A stretch of DNA of 64,000 bases from Clostridiales bacterium oral taxon 876 str. F0540 (GCA_000466585.1 KE993477.1:106044-170043); one strand, 5' to 3'; counted from the stretch's first letter, positions 9,162-18,807 are shown. Numbers and translations: made by a program. The notes: generated by a model from the letters alone, not told the origin.

Positions 9162-10367
9162 TTGTATAAAGATTTATTAAAGAACAGAAACTTCACCTTA
9201 TTAACTTTTGGAGGTTTTATTTCTTCCATAGGAGATTATCTTTACAACATAGGTGTGACAGTATATCTATACAGCGCGACAAAATCAGTTGGTGCTGTCG
9301 CTTTAATGTGGCTTTCAAGAGCTGTTTTAAGGATACCTATGCTCTACTTATCCGGTATTATTGCAGACTCCTATAATAAGAAATGAGTAATTTTTATTAC
9401 TAATTTGACTAGCGTTATCTTCGCATTTCTTTTCATATTTGCAAATGAACAAAGACTTTGGCTTGTCTATATTTTGGCATTTTTATTACAATCGCTAAAC
9501 GACATTGATGTAAGCTCTGAAACAGCTATACTTCCTGAATTAGTGTCAAAAGAAGAACTCTCCTACTCAAACTCAATTTTTTCATTTTTAGAATCAACAA
9601 GTGTTTTTCTCTCTCCTGCTATAGGCGGAATATTATACAAGCTCTATAGCAGCAATGTTTTATTTATTATTAATGCCATAAGCTTCTTAGTAGCAAGTGT
9701 CCTATTTTCATTTATTAAATATAGTTTCAAAAAACCTGAAGCTGTGGTAAAGAAAGCTGGAATTATTAAAAGCGGGTTAGAAGGGTATAGGATCTTATCA
9801 AAATATCCTAATGTCAAGACAGTGTTCGTTATTTCAAGTGTACTTGCTATAATCGGAAGGTTTTATGAGACTTATAAAACAGCAGTTTCAGATGTGTTAT
9901 TAAACATAAAACCGGAAGGAATTATTTATTTTGATTACGCCTTAGCAATTGGCGGTCTCTCTGTTCCTCTAATAGTGAAAGCCCTCTCTAAGAAAAATCA
10001 AGTATCTATATTCATACTTTCTACTGCGGCCGTTGGAATTGGATATATTATGTTTGGATATTCACATAGCTTTATAATAACCTTCATCGCTTTAATTTTC
10101 TTAGGCTTAACTCAAAATATACAGGGAATTTATTCACGAACTATAATTCAAAATAACATTGAGAAGGAATATATCGGAAGAGTATTCTCCTTCTACAAAA
10201 TACTTCTTACCACCTTTGCTATATTAGGCCTTGTAATTGCAGCACCTCTTTATAAGATTATAGGTATTGGTTATTCCTTCTTAATCTTTTCAGTTATCTT
10301 AATTATATTATGTGCTTTGCAGCTTAAAAGCATCTCTAGAAGCACGAAACAAAACTTTCATTTATAA
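9162..10367 (+). pseudogene. MFS efflux transporter interrupted by an in-frame TGA
   Basis: A TTG start nine bases after GGGGAG opens a frame that reads as an MFS transporter for 74 codons. It meets TGA at 9384-9386 and then continues in the same frame to 10367 with about 325 further transporter residues. The break falls in the conserved cytoplasmic loop after TM2 (ADSYNKK, stop, VIFITNLT), where family members usually carry an Arg, so a single CGA or AGA to TGA change would explain it. The rest shows the usual run of membrane helices. It is either a recent pseudogene, a sequencing error or a readthrough site. Similar in type to the MFS gene at 11399-12685. Confidence 0.8.
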
Positions 10368-10373
10368 TTTTAA

Positions 10374-10409
10374 AATGGTATGCTAAACCCTAAAGGCCGG
10401 CATACCATT
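10374..10409. terminator. Hairpin between convergent genes
   Basis: Arms AATGGTATGC and GCATACCATT form a perfect 10-bp stem with a 16-base loop after the MFS gene. No strong T-tract follows, so terminator activity is likely but not certain. Confidence 0.55.
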
Positions 10410-10436
10410 ACTCTTATAATACTGTGTTCTAATTAG

Positions 10437-10670
10437 TTAAGTGTCATACTCTGTAAAAGAATTCTTAAGTAGCTTTGAAACATTGATGTCTTGTTCCAGT
10501 TTAGTATCATTAAAAAATGATCCTTTAGCCTTTTGAAATAAAACTGTAGCTATGGATTTATCAGAACCATTATAATTATCCTTTAGAATAATTATTATAT
10601 CTTTCAAGCCATCCTTGTTCAAATCTGCAAAGGAAACAGCACTAACATACGTACTGCATGGTGAAAAGTA
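10437..10670 (-). pseudogene. Remnant with a calcium-loop-like DxNxDG motif
   Basis: The frame is open for about 77 codons after an upstream TAA. It contains ADLNKDGLKDII, which fits the DxNxDGxxD calcium-binding loop of FG-GAP/VCBS or EF-hand-like proteins. It ends at TAA, and there is no convincing start or ribosome site. The only in-frame start is a TTG inside the motif at 10622. It looks like the C-terminal end of a lost secreted or lipoprotein gene. Confidence 0.4.
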
Positions 10671-10882
10671 TTAGTTTACTGTTCTTAAAAACCTCTTTAA
10701 TAATTAACTTTTTACAAATTCTTTTACCCATTATATACCTATGACATTATATCAACAATATTTTGCTTTCTTATGCTTGCAAAATTAATAATACCTGCTA
10801 TAAAAATTCAGCATATGATATTTATACTAAAATATGGTTAATAATATTGAATACAAATATTTAAATAGCAAGGAGAAATATA

Positions 10883-11380
10883 ATGAAAAAAAGGATATTG
10901 ATTTGGGGATTAATCCTTATCTTAATAAGTGCAGTTTTACTCGGCTGCGGCAAAGCAGATAGACTTGCAGCTTCCGGTAATACCGAAATAAACATTCCCT
11001 TTAAATGTGTTTATTCCGGCTTTTTAATCAACTATACAGATAAGCTTGAACAGGGATTTCTTCCGAGGAAGGATATAATCTTTTCTACTAAAGAGCAGTG
11101 GGAGGCTTTTAAGAAACAATATCTTCAGTATAATTCAGCAATTAATTATGTATTTAACTACTCTATAGATTTTACAAAGCAGTCTTTGATATATCACCCA
11201 ATTGTAAGCGCGAAACAAGGTGTGTACAGTACAGCAAGCAAGGTAACAAAGATCACAAAACATAACAATGAACTGAAATATGATTTAGAAAATTTAGATG
11301 TCAGTGTGTCAAGCCTGCACAATACGGACTTTTTATTCGCATCAATTATTGCAGTAGATAAGAAATATATTGAGAACTGA
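10883..11380 (+). CDS. Putative lipoprotein of unknown function
   Basis: The 165-residue protein starts with a lysine-rich tip and a hydrophobic stretch ending in the lipobox LLGC at about residue 22, so signal peptidase II should process it and leave it anchored on the outer face of the membrane. The mature part has no motif I recognise. An AAGGAG site precedes the ATG. Its stop lies inside the stem of the following hairpin. Confidence 0.75.
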   Translation: MKKRILIWGLILILISAVLLGCGKADRLAASGNTEINIPFKCVYSGFLINYTDKLEQGFLPRKDIIFSTKEQWEAFKKQYLQYNSAINYVFNYSIDFTKQSLIYHPIVSAKQGVYSTASKVTKITKHNNELKYDLENLDVSVSSLHNTDFLFASIIAVDKKYIEN

Positions 11381-11406
11381 AGGAACCAGATTATTCCTTC
11401 AGTTCT
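11373..11406. terminator. Bidirectional terminator between convergent genes
   Basis: Perfect 13-bp arms AGAACTGAAGGAA and its complement surround an 8-base loop. The stop codons of both converging genes lie in the arms, an economical shared terminator. Confidence 0.75.
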
Positions 11407-12685
11407 TACTATTTACATCAAAATCTCTGTTTTTTACTGATGATGTGTTTATAATTAGCAGCAGTATCCCTCCGGTAATAGGCATAATATACGTAGGTAT
11501 CAGCTTCAGTAGTATTCCTGAAATCAGCAAAGCAGCCGGAAGCAGAGTTTTTCCAATACTTATTCCAATACTCATGACCCTACCCCTAAATTCCTCTGGT
11601 ATAGTTATCTGCATTAAATATGAAATAGGAATATCGATTAATGCAATGGCAAAACCAAATGCAGTCATTACTATGCAGTAGTAAACCATATATGCACTGC
11701 TTAAAAAATGAAGTCCGTTGAAAAGTATAGGCAAGCCTATTAAAAGCATGGACAGTGATAAAATAATACTTAACTTTTTTAGAAGCTTGGTATATGAGAC
11801 TCGTTCACTTATTTTTTTAACACATAAAGCACCAATAATCATCCCTACAGGAACTGCTCCCTGTATAATTCCAAAAGCTTTGGAATTTAGCTTTAGAACA
11901 CTATTAATAATGTATGGTAAGGGCACTGTAACTGAGAAGCCCAGAAAGAAATTCAAAGAAATCAACATAATAAATAAGCTTTTTATATTTTCATTTGACC
12001 ATATATAATTAAAGCCTTCCTTAATATCCTCAAGCAAATTAACTCTTCCAGATGAGTTTGCTTCCTCATAAGATTTGCCGTTAAATCTAAAATCTATAAA
12101 GAACTCACAAGCTGCAGAAAAAACAAAGGATATACTGTTTACAACAATAAAGATTCTTATATCGAATATAGCAAAAACCAAACCGCCAATTACCGGTCCC
12201 AGAATTGAAGAAACTGAATTTATTAGCTTGCTTATACTGTTAATATTGAGCAGCATTTTTTCAGATACAATATTAGGTTTTGCCGTTTCCACACCTACGC
12301 TGAAAATAGTTGTAAATATAGTAAGCAGCAAAATAGCTGTATAGATCATTGAAAGGCTAAGTCCATTTATAATGCTTAAAAGGTATACTACTAAAAGAAC
12401 AGCACCATTTAATAAATCCATTAATATTACAAGCTTCTTCTTATCGAATTTATCTGCAATTACTCCTGCCAATGGATTTATTATTATCATAGGCACAGTA
12501 CCTAAAACAAGAGATATTGCAAAGCTTAAGGATGAGCCTGTTATTTTAAGCACATATAAATCCAATGCAAAGGAGAAAATAGAACTTCCAAACACCGAAA
12601 TAATATTTCCTATAGAATACAGCAGCAAGTTTTTAAATTCCTTATAGTCCTTTTTATTCTCTGCCATCAGTGCTATTGATTTCAT
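11399..12685 (-). CDS. MFS drug efflux transporter
   Basis: A 428-residue, roughly 12-helix MFS protein of the MefA/EntS-like group. The loop after TM2 carries ADKFDKKKLVIL, the family signature, and the later FRGRVMSIGISI matches the second-half loop. It should be a proton-coupled exporter of small hydrophobic compounds. The start ATG follows GGAGG. The gene is directly downstream of a MerR/methyltransferase fusion, and its promoter region has the 19-bp spacer typical of MerR control, so the fusion protein probably induces it. Confidence 0.88.
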   Translation of the reverse strand: MKSIALMAENKKDYKEFKNLLLYSIGNIISVFGSSIFSFALDLYVLKITGSSLSFAISLVLGTVPMIIINPLAGVIADKFDKKKLVILMDLLNGAVLLVVYLLSIINGLSLSMIYTAILLLTIFTTIFSVGVETAKPNIVSEKMLLNINSISKLINSVSSILGPVIGGLVFAIFDIRIFIVVNSISFVFSAACEFFIDFRFNGKSYEEANSSGRVNLLEDIKEGFNYIWSNENIKSLFIMLISLNFFLGFSVTVPLPYIINSVLKLNSKAFGIIQGAVPVGMIIGALCVKKISERVSYTKLLKKLSIILSLSMLLIGLPILFNGLHFLSSAYMVYYCIVMTAFGFAIALIDIPISYLMQITIPEEFRGRVMSIGISIGKTLLPAALLISGILLKLIPTYIMPITGGILLLIINTSSVKNRDFDVNSKN

Positions 12686-12718
12686 ATTAAAACCTCCATG
12701 AAACTCTACTTTAATTTG

Positions 12719-12749
12719 ATTATAAACCGTGGTCTTAACCCTCTATCAA
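12719..12749 (-). promoter_or_regulatory. MerR-type promoter with 19-bp spacer
   Basis: On the minus strand a -35 box TTGATA (12744-12749) and a -10 box TATAAT (12719-12724) are separated by exactly 19 bases. This over-long spacing is the hallmark of promoters activated by MerR-family DNA distortion. The spacer holds AGGGTTAAGACC with a weak dyad. It lies about 34 bases before the MFS start. Confidence 0.7.
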
Positions 12750-12785
12750 TAAGTCAAATTTAAAACTTTTAGAGCAAAAAATGCT

Positions 12786-12811
12786 AAAAGGTAGGGTTAA
12801 CCCTACCTTTT
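12786..12811. terminator. 26-bp perfect palindrome at the end of the MerR/methyltransferase gene
   Basis: The sequence is palindromic over 26 bases around the core GGTAGGGTTAACCCTACC and includes the stop codon of the upstream gene. In the minus direction it ends in TTTT and a later T-run, so it fits an intrinsic terminator. It also shares AGGGTTAA with the spacer of the nearby MerR promoter. Confidence 0.6.
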
Positions 12812-14020
12812 TCCAAGGAAAGAATAGCTGCAGACCATTTCCCCTTCCACAAAAAAGCTTTCATACCTGCCGCCTTTATCTGCTGTGTCCGAAGTTCTTT
12901 CTTCAATAAGCTTGTATTTTAAGCTTTCAATTTCCTGTTTTATATTTTTTATTTGGAAATTCTTTCTGTACTTTCTTTCAATTAAACTGTTGCTGCTGAA
13001 ATTCTTAAATGTAATAAATGACCCAAGCAAATATGCATCTTCTCTTACATAAGAATCCACAGATTTTAAAAGAAACTCTTCATGCTCAAAGCCGTAATTG
13101 CTGCTTCCTGATATATCAAGAACATAATCTACAGATTTTTCTTTTATAGGAATTTCAAGAAAATCAGAACATATGAAAATTATATTCTTGGGATTAGGAG
13201 TTCTTTCAATGAGCTTTTTTAGAAACTTATGCCTCTCCAAATTATGATCCACCGCAATATAAACGCAATCCTTCGGCAATTGATTATAAATATTTCTAAG
13301 AAAGAAGCCCATACCCGTGCCTAGCTCAAGGAGTATTTTTTCATTAAGACTCAAACTCTCTATTTTTCTGGAGGACCATTCCAAACCTTTATGAAGATTA
13401 TCAAGATATGAAGCATTAGTTAGACTTATATAATCAGAAATATAATTATCATCAAAATTGACAGAGCTTGTATCAATATGATCACCCGCCCTCAATATGC
13501 CCTCTTCTATAATGTATTCTGCTCCGCAGCTGCATTTGAGAGTTCCGTTTATTATCTGATTATTGCTTATGCTGCCGTCCTTTAGCACAAGACTTCCGCC
13601 ACATTTTGAGCATTTGAAAAGCTCAAGATTCTTAAGATTTATTCCTATTTCAAAAGCTTGCTCCGATGTCTTTTTAGACATAGTCTCAATTTCAGTATTA
13701 AGTTTATCTTTTATTTTCATTAGCCGTTCGATTTCCTCTGAGACTTTCCTGTGCTTATCACCAAAAAGTCCTCTGTAATAAATATCCCCCTCATAGTCCG
13801 TAAGCCTTCCGAAGCTTTCATAAAAGAATATTATTTTTATTTCATTTAAATTAAAGCCTAAACCTTTTAAATGTAGTATTTGTTCTAAAGCTTTTTGACA
13901 CCTTAAATCAAAGTAATACTGACCACCCTGCTTTTCAGGCAGTATTAGTCCCAAATCCATATAATGCCTGATTGAATCAATACTTAAATTATTGACCTGT
14001 GCAAATTTCCCAATTCTCAT
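12803..14020 (-). CDS. MerR regulator fused to a zinc-ribbon methyltransferase
   Basis: Three parts are visible. Residues 1-70 form a MerR helix-turn-helix (RIGKFAQVNNLSIDSIRHYMDLGLI), followed by a coiled dimerisation helix to about 120. A zinc ribbon with CSKCGG and CSCGAE pairs spans about 135-170. A class I SAM methyltransferase has motif I LLELGTGMGFF near 230 and ends with a cap region. The ribbon-plus-methyltransferase half resembles the layout of RlmA/TlrB-type rRNA methyltransferases. The ATG at 14020 is chosen because AGGTGAT precedes it; an upstream ATG at 14041 has no site. The MFS pump follows downstream, which suggests a sensor that both regulates and modifies. Confidence 0.82.
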   Translation of the reverse strand: MRIGKFAQVNNLSIDSIRHYMDLGLILPEKQGGQYYFDLRCQKALEQILHLKGLGFNLNEIKIIFFYESFGRLTDYEGDIYYRGLFGDKHRKVSEEIERLMKIKDKLNTEIETMSKKTSEQAFEIGINLKNLELFKCSKCGGSLVLKDGSISNNQIINGTLKCSCGAEYIIEEGILRAGDHIDTSSVNFDDNYISDYISLTNASYLDNLHKGLEWSSRKIESLSLNEKILLELGTGMGFFLRNIYNQLPKDCVYIAVDHNLERHKFLKKLIERTPNPKNIIFICSDFLEIPIKEKSVDYVLDISGSSNYGFEHEEFLLKSVDSYVREDAYLLGSFITFKNFSSNSLIERKYRKNFQIKNIKQEIESLKYKLIEERTSDTADKGGRYESFFVEGEMVCSYSFLGKR

Positions 14021-14161
14021 ATTATCACCTATTATAATCATAAACTATTTTCTTTGGTTTGCTATATATATTAGTGAAATTTATTATAAGAATTACTTGC
14101 ATCAATGTAAATAATATTGCTGCAATGAAATAAGCTTTACTTCATAAAGTTTGCTTTATCT

Positions 14162-15334
14162 TTATACAATATTTATTTGCTTTCTATATTTTTTATTCTT
14201 ATACATATCTTTATCAGCGGTATCTATAGCAGACTGCATTTTTGAGATTGATTTTTCAATATATGAGAAGCCAATTGATATATGAATGGGTGTACTCTTA
14301 TTATTTTCATTGAATAGCTTTATAGCCATTTGAAGATTAAGGTAAAGTTCTTTAACCTGAGAGAAGGATTTATTTTTTATAATGACAACAAATTCATCCC
14401 CTCCAGTTCTTGAAACTACGTATTCATCATCATTAAATACCAGTTGCATTACCTTTGCTGTACGTTTTATTAAGCTGTCCCCTTTTGAATGTCCTAAAGA
14501 ATCGTTAACATTTTTTAAATTATCCAAGTCGCATGCAACAATTCCTACCGGAACATCTATAGAAGTATTTAACATATCCATTTGCTTTAAAAAATAATTC
14601 TTATTATACAGCCCGGTTAAATTATCAGTGTAGCCTAGCTTTTCAAGTCTTAGCTCCAACTCTTTTCTATCCTGAATATTTCTTGTGATAGACTCGCAGG
14701 CAACATATTGGTTGTTCTCATCAAATTCCGGTATAATGTAGTCTTCCAACCATATATAATGTCCGTCTTTATGCCTCATTCTTACCTGAAACAATTTTGA
14801 AAAATCTGTATCAGCTTTAATCTTTGAGTACTGTGCTTCTCTATCTTCAGGATGAACCAATTCAAAAGGAAGCATAGGATTTTTCATATAGTCTTCTAAA
14901 GGATATCCAAGAATTTTTTCCACTGATGGACTTAAGTATATAAATCTTGGCTTTGGTAAAATTTCAAACCTGCATACTATGTCTTTAGTCTTCTCAAACA
15001 TTTTCAGTTTCATCTTGTCCATTTTTTCCAACTCTTTATATTTGCTAATATCAATAATTGAGAGGAAAATGCCTTCATCAGTTGTATTAACTTGTATATC
15101 AAAGTATCCCTTTACTCTGTCTTTGCCTTCAATTTCTGCATTAAAGCTGCGAACCAATTTCAATTCTTCATAACTGTAATCAATATAATCAAATATATAA
15201 GCTCCTATCAATTCACAATCTTTGTAGCCTATAACATTATAGCAATTTGAAGAAACCCTAGTTATAATACCTTTTTTATCTACTTCTATTTTAAGTTCCC
15301 TAGACACGAAATTATCATCAGTATGTGAACGCAT
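14162..15334 (-). CDS. PAS-PAS diguanylate cyclase (GGDEF)
   Basis: About 390 residues: an N-terminal PAS domain (1-95), a second PAS/PAC domain (about 110-225, with FIYLSPSVEKILGY and QVRMRHKDGHYIWLED) and a GGDEF domain (about 230-390). The catalytic motif is an intact RTGGDEF near residue 313, so c-di-GMP synthesis from GTP is expected. The RxxD inhibitory site is not seen upstream of it. There are no membrane segments, so it is cytoplasmic. The ATG at 15334 follows GGGGGGAG; the frame extends upstream only through a TTG. It may feed the c-di-GMP riboswitch at 32 kb. Confidence 0.88.
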   Translation of the reverse strand: MRSHTDDNFVSRELKIEVDKKGIITRVSSNCYNVIGYKDCELIGAYIFDYIDYSYEELKLVRSFNAEIEGKDRVKGYFDIQVNTTDEGIFLSIIDISKYKELEKMDKMKLKMFEKTKDIVCRFEILPKPRFIYLSPSVEKILGYPLEDYMKNPMLPFELVHPEDREAQYSKIKADTDFSKLFQVRMRHKDGHYIWLEDYIIPEFDENNQYVACESITRNIQDRKELELRLEKLGYTDNLTGLYNKNYFLKQMDMLNTSIDVPVGIVACDLDNLKNVNDSLGHSKGDSLIKRTAKVMQLVFNDDEYVVSRTGGDEFVVIIKNKSFSQVKELYLNLQMAIKLFNENNKSTPIHISIGFSYIEKSISKMQSAIDTADKDMYKNKKYRKQINIV

Positions 15335-15508
15335 GTTACTCCCCCCCAAACCAAAAGCAATTTTCCCAACATTTCAACAATATATTACATATATTATATT
15401 ATAAATAGTTACAACTTTCTATATTAGTAAACTATGAAAGTTTATTTTTAGTTACATTGCATTCACATAAAAATTTATTTATATAAAATTTAAAATCAGC
15501 CGTATTAA

Positions 15509-15892
15509 TTAGCTGTTATTACTCAAGAAATTTTCAAGCTCATTTTTTAATTCCAAGGCATCAACAGATATTCCTCCGCCAGCTGTATCTGCAAATACAA
15601 GCACTCTGCAGCCATCTCGCTTCATACCTTCAAGCCAGTATTCCAAAAACTCATATATATCAATTGTATCTATTTGAGCTTCCTTCCACTGATTTTCCTT
15701 ACAGTACTTTGCGAATTCATAGGAAGGCCATAACGGCATGGCAATTCTTCCTTTATCATCAGTTATAGTTATCCATCCATTTTTGTTCTTTAATCCGCAA
15801 ACCTGCTCAGACTCAGCTACCTTATTGAAAAAGTACTTATACTTTCTATCTCCAGTTAAACAAAATATTTCTTCTACTTCACTGTAAGTCAT
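15509..15892 (-). CDS. DUF2750-family protein
   Basis: The 127-residue protein matches the DUF2750 pattern: an N-terminal helix pair, a GWITITDDKGRIAMPLWPSYEFA core and a FLEYWLEGMKRDGCRVLVF C-terminal half. The function of the family is unknown. AAGGAG precedes the ATG. It starts 26 bases downstream of the broken MFS gene on the same strand. Confidence 0.75.
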   Translation of the reverse strand: MTYSEVEEIFCLTGDRKYKYFFNKVAESEQVCGLKNKNGWITITDDKGRIAMPLWPSYEFAKYCKENQWKEAQIDTIDIYEFLEYWLEGMKRDGCRVLVFADTAGGGISVDALELKNELENFLSNNS

Positions 15893-15918
15893 TGTTTTCT
15901 CCTTATTAATTTATTTTT

Positions 15919-16870
15919 TCAAGCTTTATTTTCACCTAAACGCCACTTTGTTATTTTACAATTATAAATATAAAACAATATATAGGCTAAAACACAAATA
16001 ACTACGCAAACCATAAAAGCTGATGATGTGGAGATATCAGCTATTTTTCCAATAATAACATTAACTCCGGCAGCAGTCATATCTCCAAACATGGCAAATA
16101 CAGATAATAAGGTAGCCCTACCAGCATTTTCTATATTATTATTTTCAATATCTAAAACTATCGGCGAAATTATAGCTGCACTGCCGCAGATAAGAACTAT
16201 TGATAATATGGTCAGCACCGTGCTTGAGGTCAATACAAGTATGCCGCAGCATATAATTATAGTTATATATAAAATTTGAATAACTCTATTTTTACCAAGC
16301 CTAATGCTGAATTTATAAGCTTTAACTGATATAAGACGGGCTATCTGAATAACCACTGCCAATATACCAAAATATTTAATACTTATTCCGCTTCGCAGAT
16401 ATTGTACCTGATTTAAAAATACACTTACTACCTGAACCACCTCAGTTATTAACGCAAAAGAAACTACCAGCACTATACCTTCCAAATATTTTTTCGCTTT
16501 CCTCTTGTTTGACAGATGAATATAAAAGAGCTATATCGCAGCCTGATATTCCTGCTAAAGATGCGGATAATAATACTCGTTCCAAAAAGAACATTTCAAA
16601 AGAATTTGCTTTATAAAAAACTATTTTTGAGATAAAGAATAAAAAATTTGAGATGAGAAGAGTTTTCTTGTAGCCAAACTTGTCTGCAAACCATCCCCAT
16701 GGAATCTCAAATATAATCATTAATATCCATGATACAGATTCTATCAAAAACATACCTAATAAAGATAAGTTTCTGCTTTGTCTGTACAGGGTAGCAATAG
16801 GTCCATAAAAAACGAGACCCTGAAGAAAGACAATAATGTACATCAAATGCACATTGATCTTTTTATTCAA
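15919..16870 (-). pseudogene. MFS transporter with internal deletion and frameshift
   Basis: The N-terminal part (from a TTG at 16870 after GGAGGTG to about 16460) encodes the first four helices and the loop WFADKFGYKKTLL. It then runs into a stop at 16442. The remaining helices continue in another frame from about 16485 to 15919 (EGIVLVVSFALITEVVQ onward). Together only about 317 codons are left, against roughly 400 in intact relatives, and the region expected for TM5-TM6 is missing. So a deletion plus frameshift inactivated it. Confidence 0.75.
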
Positions 16871-17028
16871 TTTTAATACACCTCCAAAATCACACGACAA
16901 AAAAACCTAGGAAAGGTTAATTTAAAAATCATCTGTAAATTTAAGGTGCATTAAATTGGTCTATACATTTTTTATCTCCTTCAAAATTTAATAATTATAT
17001 TATATCACTATGGATAATTCTGTATATA

Positions 17029-17046
17029 GATATCGCGATATATAGT
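17029..17046. repeat. 12-bp palindrome ATATCGCGATAT
   Basis: The perfect palindrome lies in the 295-base space upstream of the broken MFS gene and inside a wider TATATA context. It has the look of a regulator operator, but no adjacent regulator gene is present. Confidence 0.3.
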
Positions 17047-17112
17047 TAGGTACAATAAATCAATTTAAATTAAGATCACGTTAAGGAATAATGTTAATTT
17101 TACGCCAATATA

Positions 17113-17134
17113 AAAGAGGTCATTTGACCTCTTT
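17113..17134 (-). terminator. Terminator after a methyltransferase gene
   Basis: Stem AAAGAGGTCA with its complement and a 2-base loop, followed by TTTT on the minus strand. The same stem occurs at 47852-47874, so it belongs to a repeated terminator type. Confidence 0.7.
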
Positions 17135-17195
17135 GTTTTGTCATATGAAAATGTTGCTAGTTAAGGAAACTCAAATATTACTTGTCATTCTATTA

Positions 17196-17930
17196 TTACT
17201 TTTTTGTTGCTGACACAAGTAGCATCATTGGCCTGCGTAATTCATTAAGCATTCCCGGAATAGTATAGAGTGAATCTTCTTTTGGTTTTGGTTCAACAAG
17301 TCCTGTTATTTCAAACCCTTCTTGTATAAGGCTGTTTAAGTATGTTGTTAATGTTCTATGATATTTTATAACTTCTTCACCTAAAAAGTTTGCGTTGCGG
17401 ACACCTTCAGTAAAATATTGATCAATTGGCCAATGCAGGATATTGCCTTTGTCATCATAATACCAATCCTGTTTTCCTTGTGAAGTAAAAATTGGATGTT
17501 CTACAGAGAAAACAAATTCTCCACCTTTTAATATACACTTACTTATTTTACTTAAAATATCCTCATATGATTGAATGTAATGAAGAGCCAATGAACTGAT
17601 AATAACGTCAAATGAATTGTCAGGAAAATCAATATCTTCTATGGGCATACATATATACTGGATATTTTCTGATTTTGTTTTGCTCCCTGCCTCATTTAAC
17701 ATCTTTTGTGAAATATCAACTCCAATGACAGACCTTGCACCATTTTCTATAGCATATCGGCAATGCCATCCAAAACCACAGCCTAAATCTAAAACCTTTT
17801 TACCTTTAAAATCAGGTAGCATTTTTTTAAGTTCATGCCACTCTCCGGCACCTTCAAGTCCATTTTTTGAACGATTCATATTACTATATTTATCAAAAAA
17901 ATTTTTATCGTCATATTTATTTTGCTTCAT
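17196..17930 (-). CDS. Class I SAM-dependent methyltransferase
   Basis: A 244-residue methyltransferase with motif I VLDLGCGFGWHC, motif II VIGVDIS and IISSLALHYI after it. The C-terminal half (SVEHPIFT and the WYYDDKGN segment) is typical of a Firmicute small-molecule methyltransferase group. The start at 17930 is chosen because GGAGG precedes it. It overlaps the last 14 bases of the upstream hydrolase gene, so the two are translationally coupled. Confidence 0.9.
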   Translation of the reverse strand: MKQNKYDDKNFFDKYSNMNRSKNGLEGAGEWHELKKMLPDFKGKKVLDLGCGFGWHCRYAIENGARSVIGVDISQKMLNEAGSKTKSENIQYICMPIEDIDFPDNSFDVIISSLALHYIQSYEDILSKISKCILKGGEFVFSVEHPIFTSQGKQDWYYDDKGNILHWPIDQYFTEGVRNANFLGEEVIKYHRTLTTYLNSLIQEGFEITGLVEPKPKEDSLYTIPGMLNELRRPMMLLVSATKK

Positions 17931-18807
17931 TTTTATTACCTCCGTCTGCTTTGTGTAATACATCACGCAGCGTGCAGGCCCATTCATCAGGCATATCAGC
18001 TAAGGAACCGTGATGTCCTGGAAAGGGAACCAGCTCACAACCCAGCTTCTCAGCCATGTTTTTATTGCTTATGGCATACCACGTCTTCTTATTTAGTGAC
18101 CATTCCCCAACTGCCACAAATACCTTGACACTATTTTCCTTAAGTTTCTCAATATTAGGCATATAGTTAGTAACTGGCAGCAGTTCAAGTTTCATGGAGA
18201 CATCTGCTTCATCCTTTTGATTTTTGTGATGTTCATCACTTGTGTTGTAGTAATTTTTTATATATTCATCTGACTTTTTCGATGCCTTTATCATTTTCAT
18301 TACAGGAAGCTGAGCACCAAACATGAAACGAAGTGATGCTGCTGATGAACCGAAACGAAAGGCTGTTAAATATACACTAGAAAAAAATCGCTGCCATTTT
18401 AGAGCATTCGGATGCATCCTTGCCATTGGCGCTTCGTGAGCCACCACAGCACGAACAGCACTTGGATATGTCTTGGCCATATCAAGTGCAATTACTGCAC
18501 CAGTGCTATTGCCAAATATGAAACCAGATTCCTCACCGGCTGCTTGTAAAACAGCTAAAGCATCACGGCTTTGCTGTCCTATCTCAAAATTTTGCGGACT
18601 ATTCATAGTACTACGTCCATTTGCTCGGCGGTCATAAGTTATTACTTTATACTCATTACTAAGCAAATCTGCAAGGCCTGAATAGTATTTACCCTCACCA
18701 GCAGGAATCAGCAGCAGCGGCTTACCCTGCCCACGTACTTCGTAGTATAAATTATCACCCTCAGTTGTTACATAACCACATTCTATATTTCTATCTTTTG
18801 TAAGCAT
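17917..18807 (-). CDS. Alpha/beta hydrolase
   Basis: A 296-residue alpha/beta-hydrolase fold protein. The nucleophile elbow is GNSTGA with Ser near residue 100, the oxyanion region LLLIPAGEG lies near residue 35 and the catalytic His is in FPGHHGS near 270. No signal peptide is present. Esterase or lactonase activity is possible, substrate unknown. GAGGAG precedes the ATG. It shares its end with the methyltransferase start. Confidence 0.85.
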   Translation of the reverse strand: MLTKDRNIECGYVTTEGDNLYYEVRGQGKPLLLIPAGEGKYYSGLADLLSNEYKVITYDRRANGRSTMNSPQNFEIGQQSRDALAVLQAAGEESGFIFGNSTGAVIALDMAKTYPSAVRAVVAHEAPMARMHPNALKWQRFFSSVYLTAFRFGSSAASLRFMFGAQLPVMKMIKASKKSDEYIKNYYNTSDEHHKNQKDEADVSMKLELLPVTNYMPNIEKLKENSVKVFVAVGEWSLNKKTWYAISNKNMAEKLGCELVPFPGHHGSLADMPDEWACTLRDVLHKADGGNKNEAK

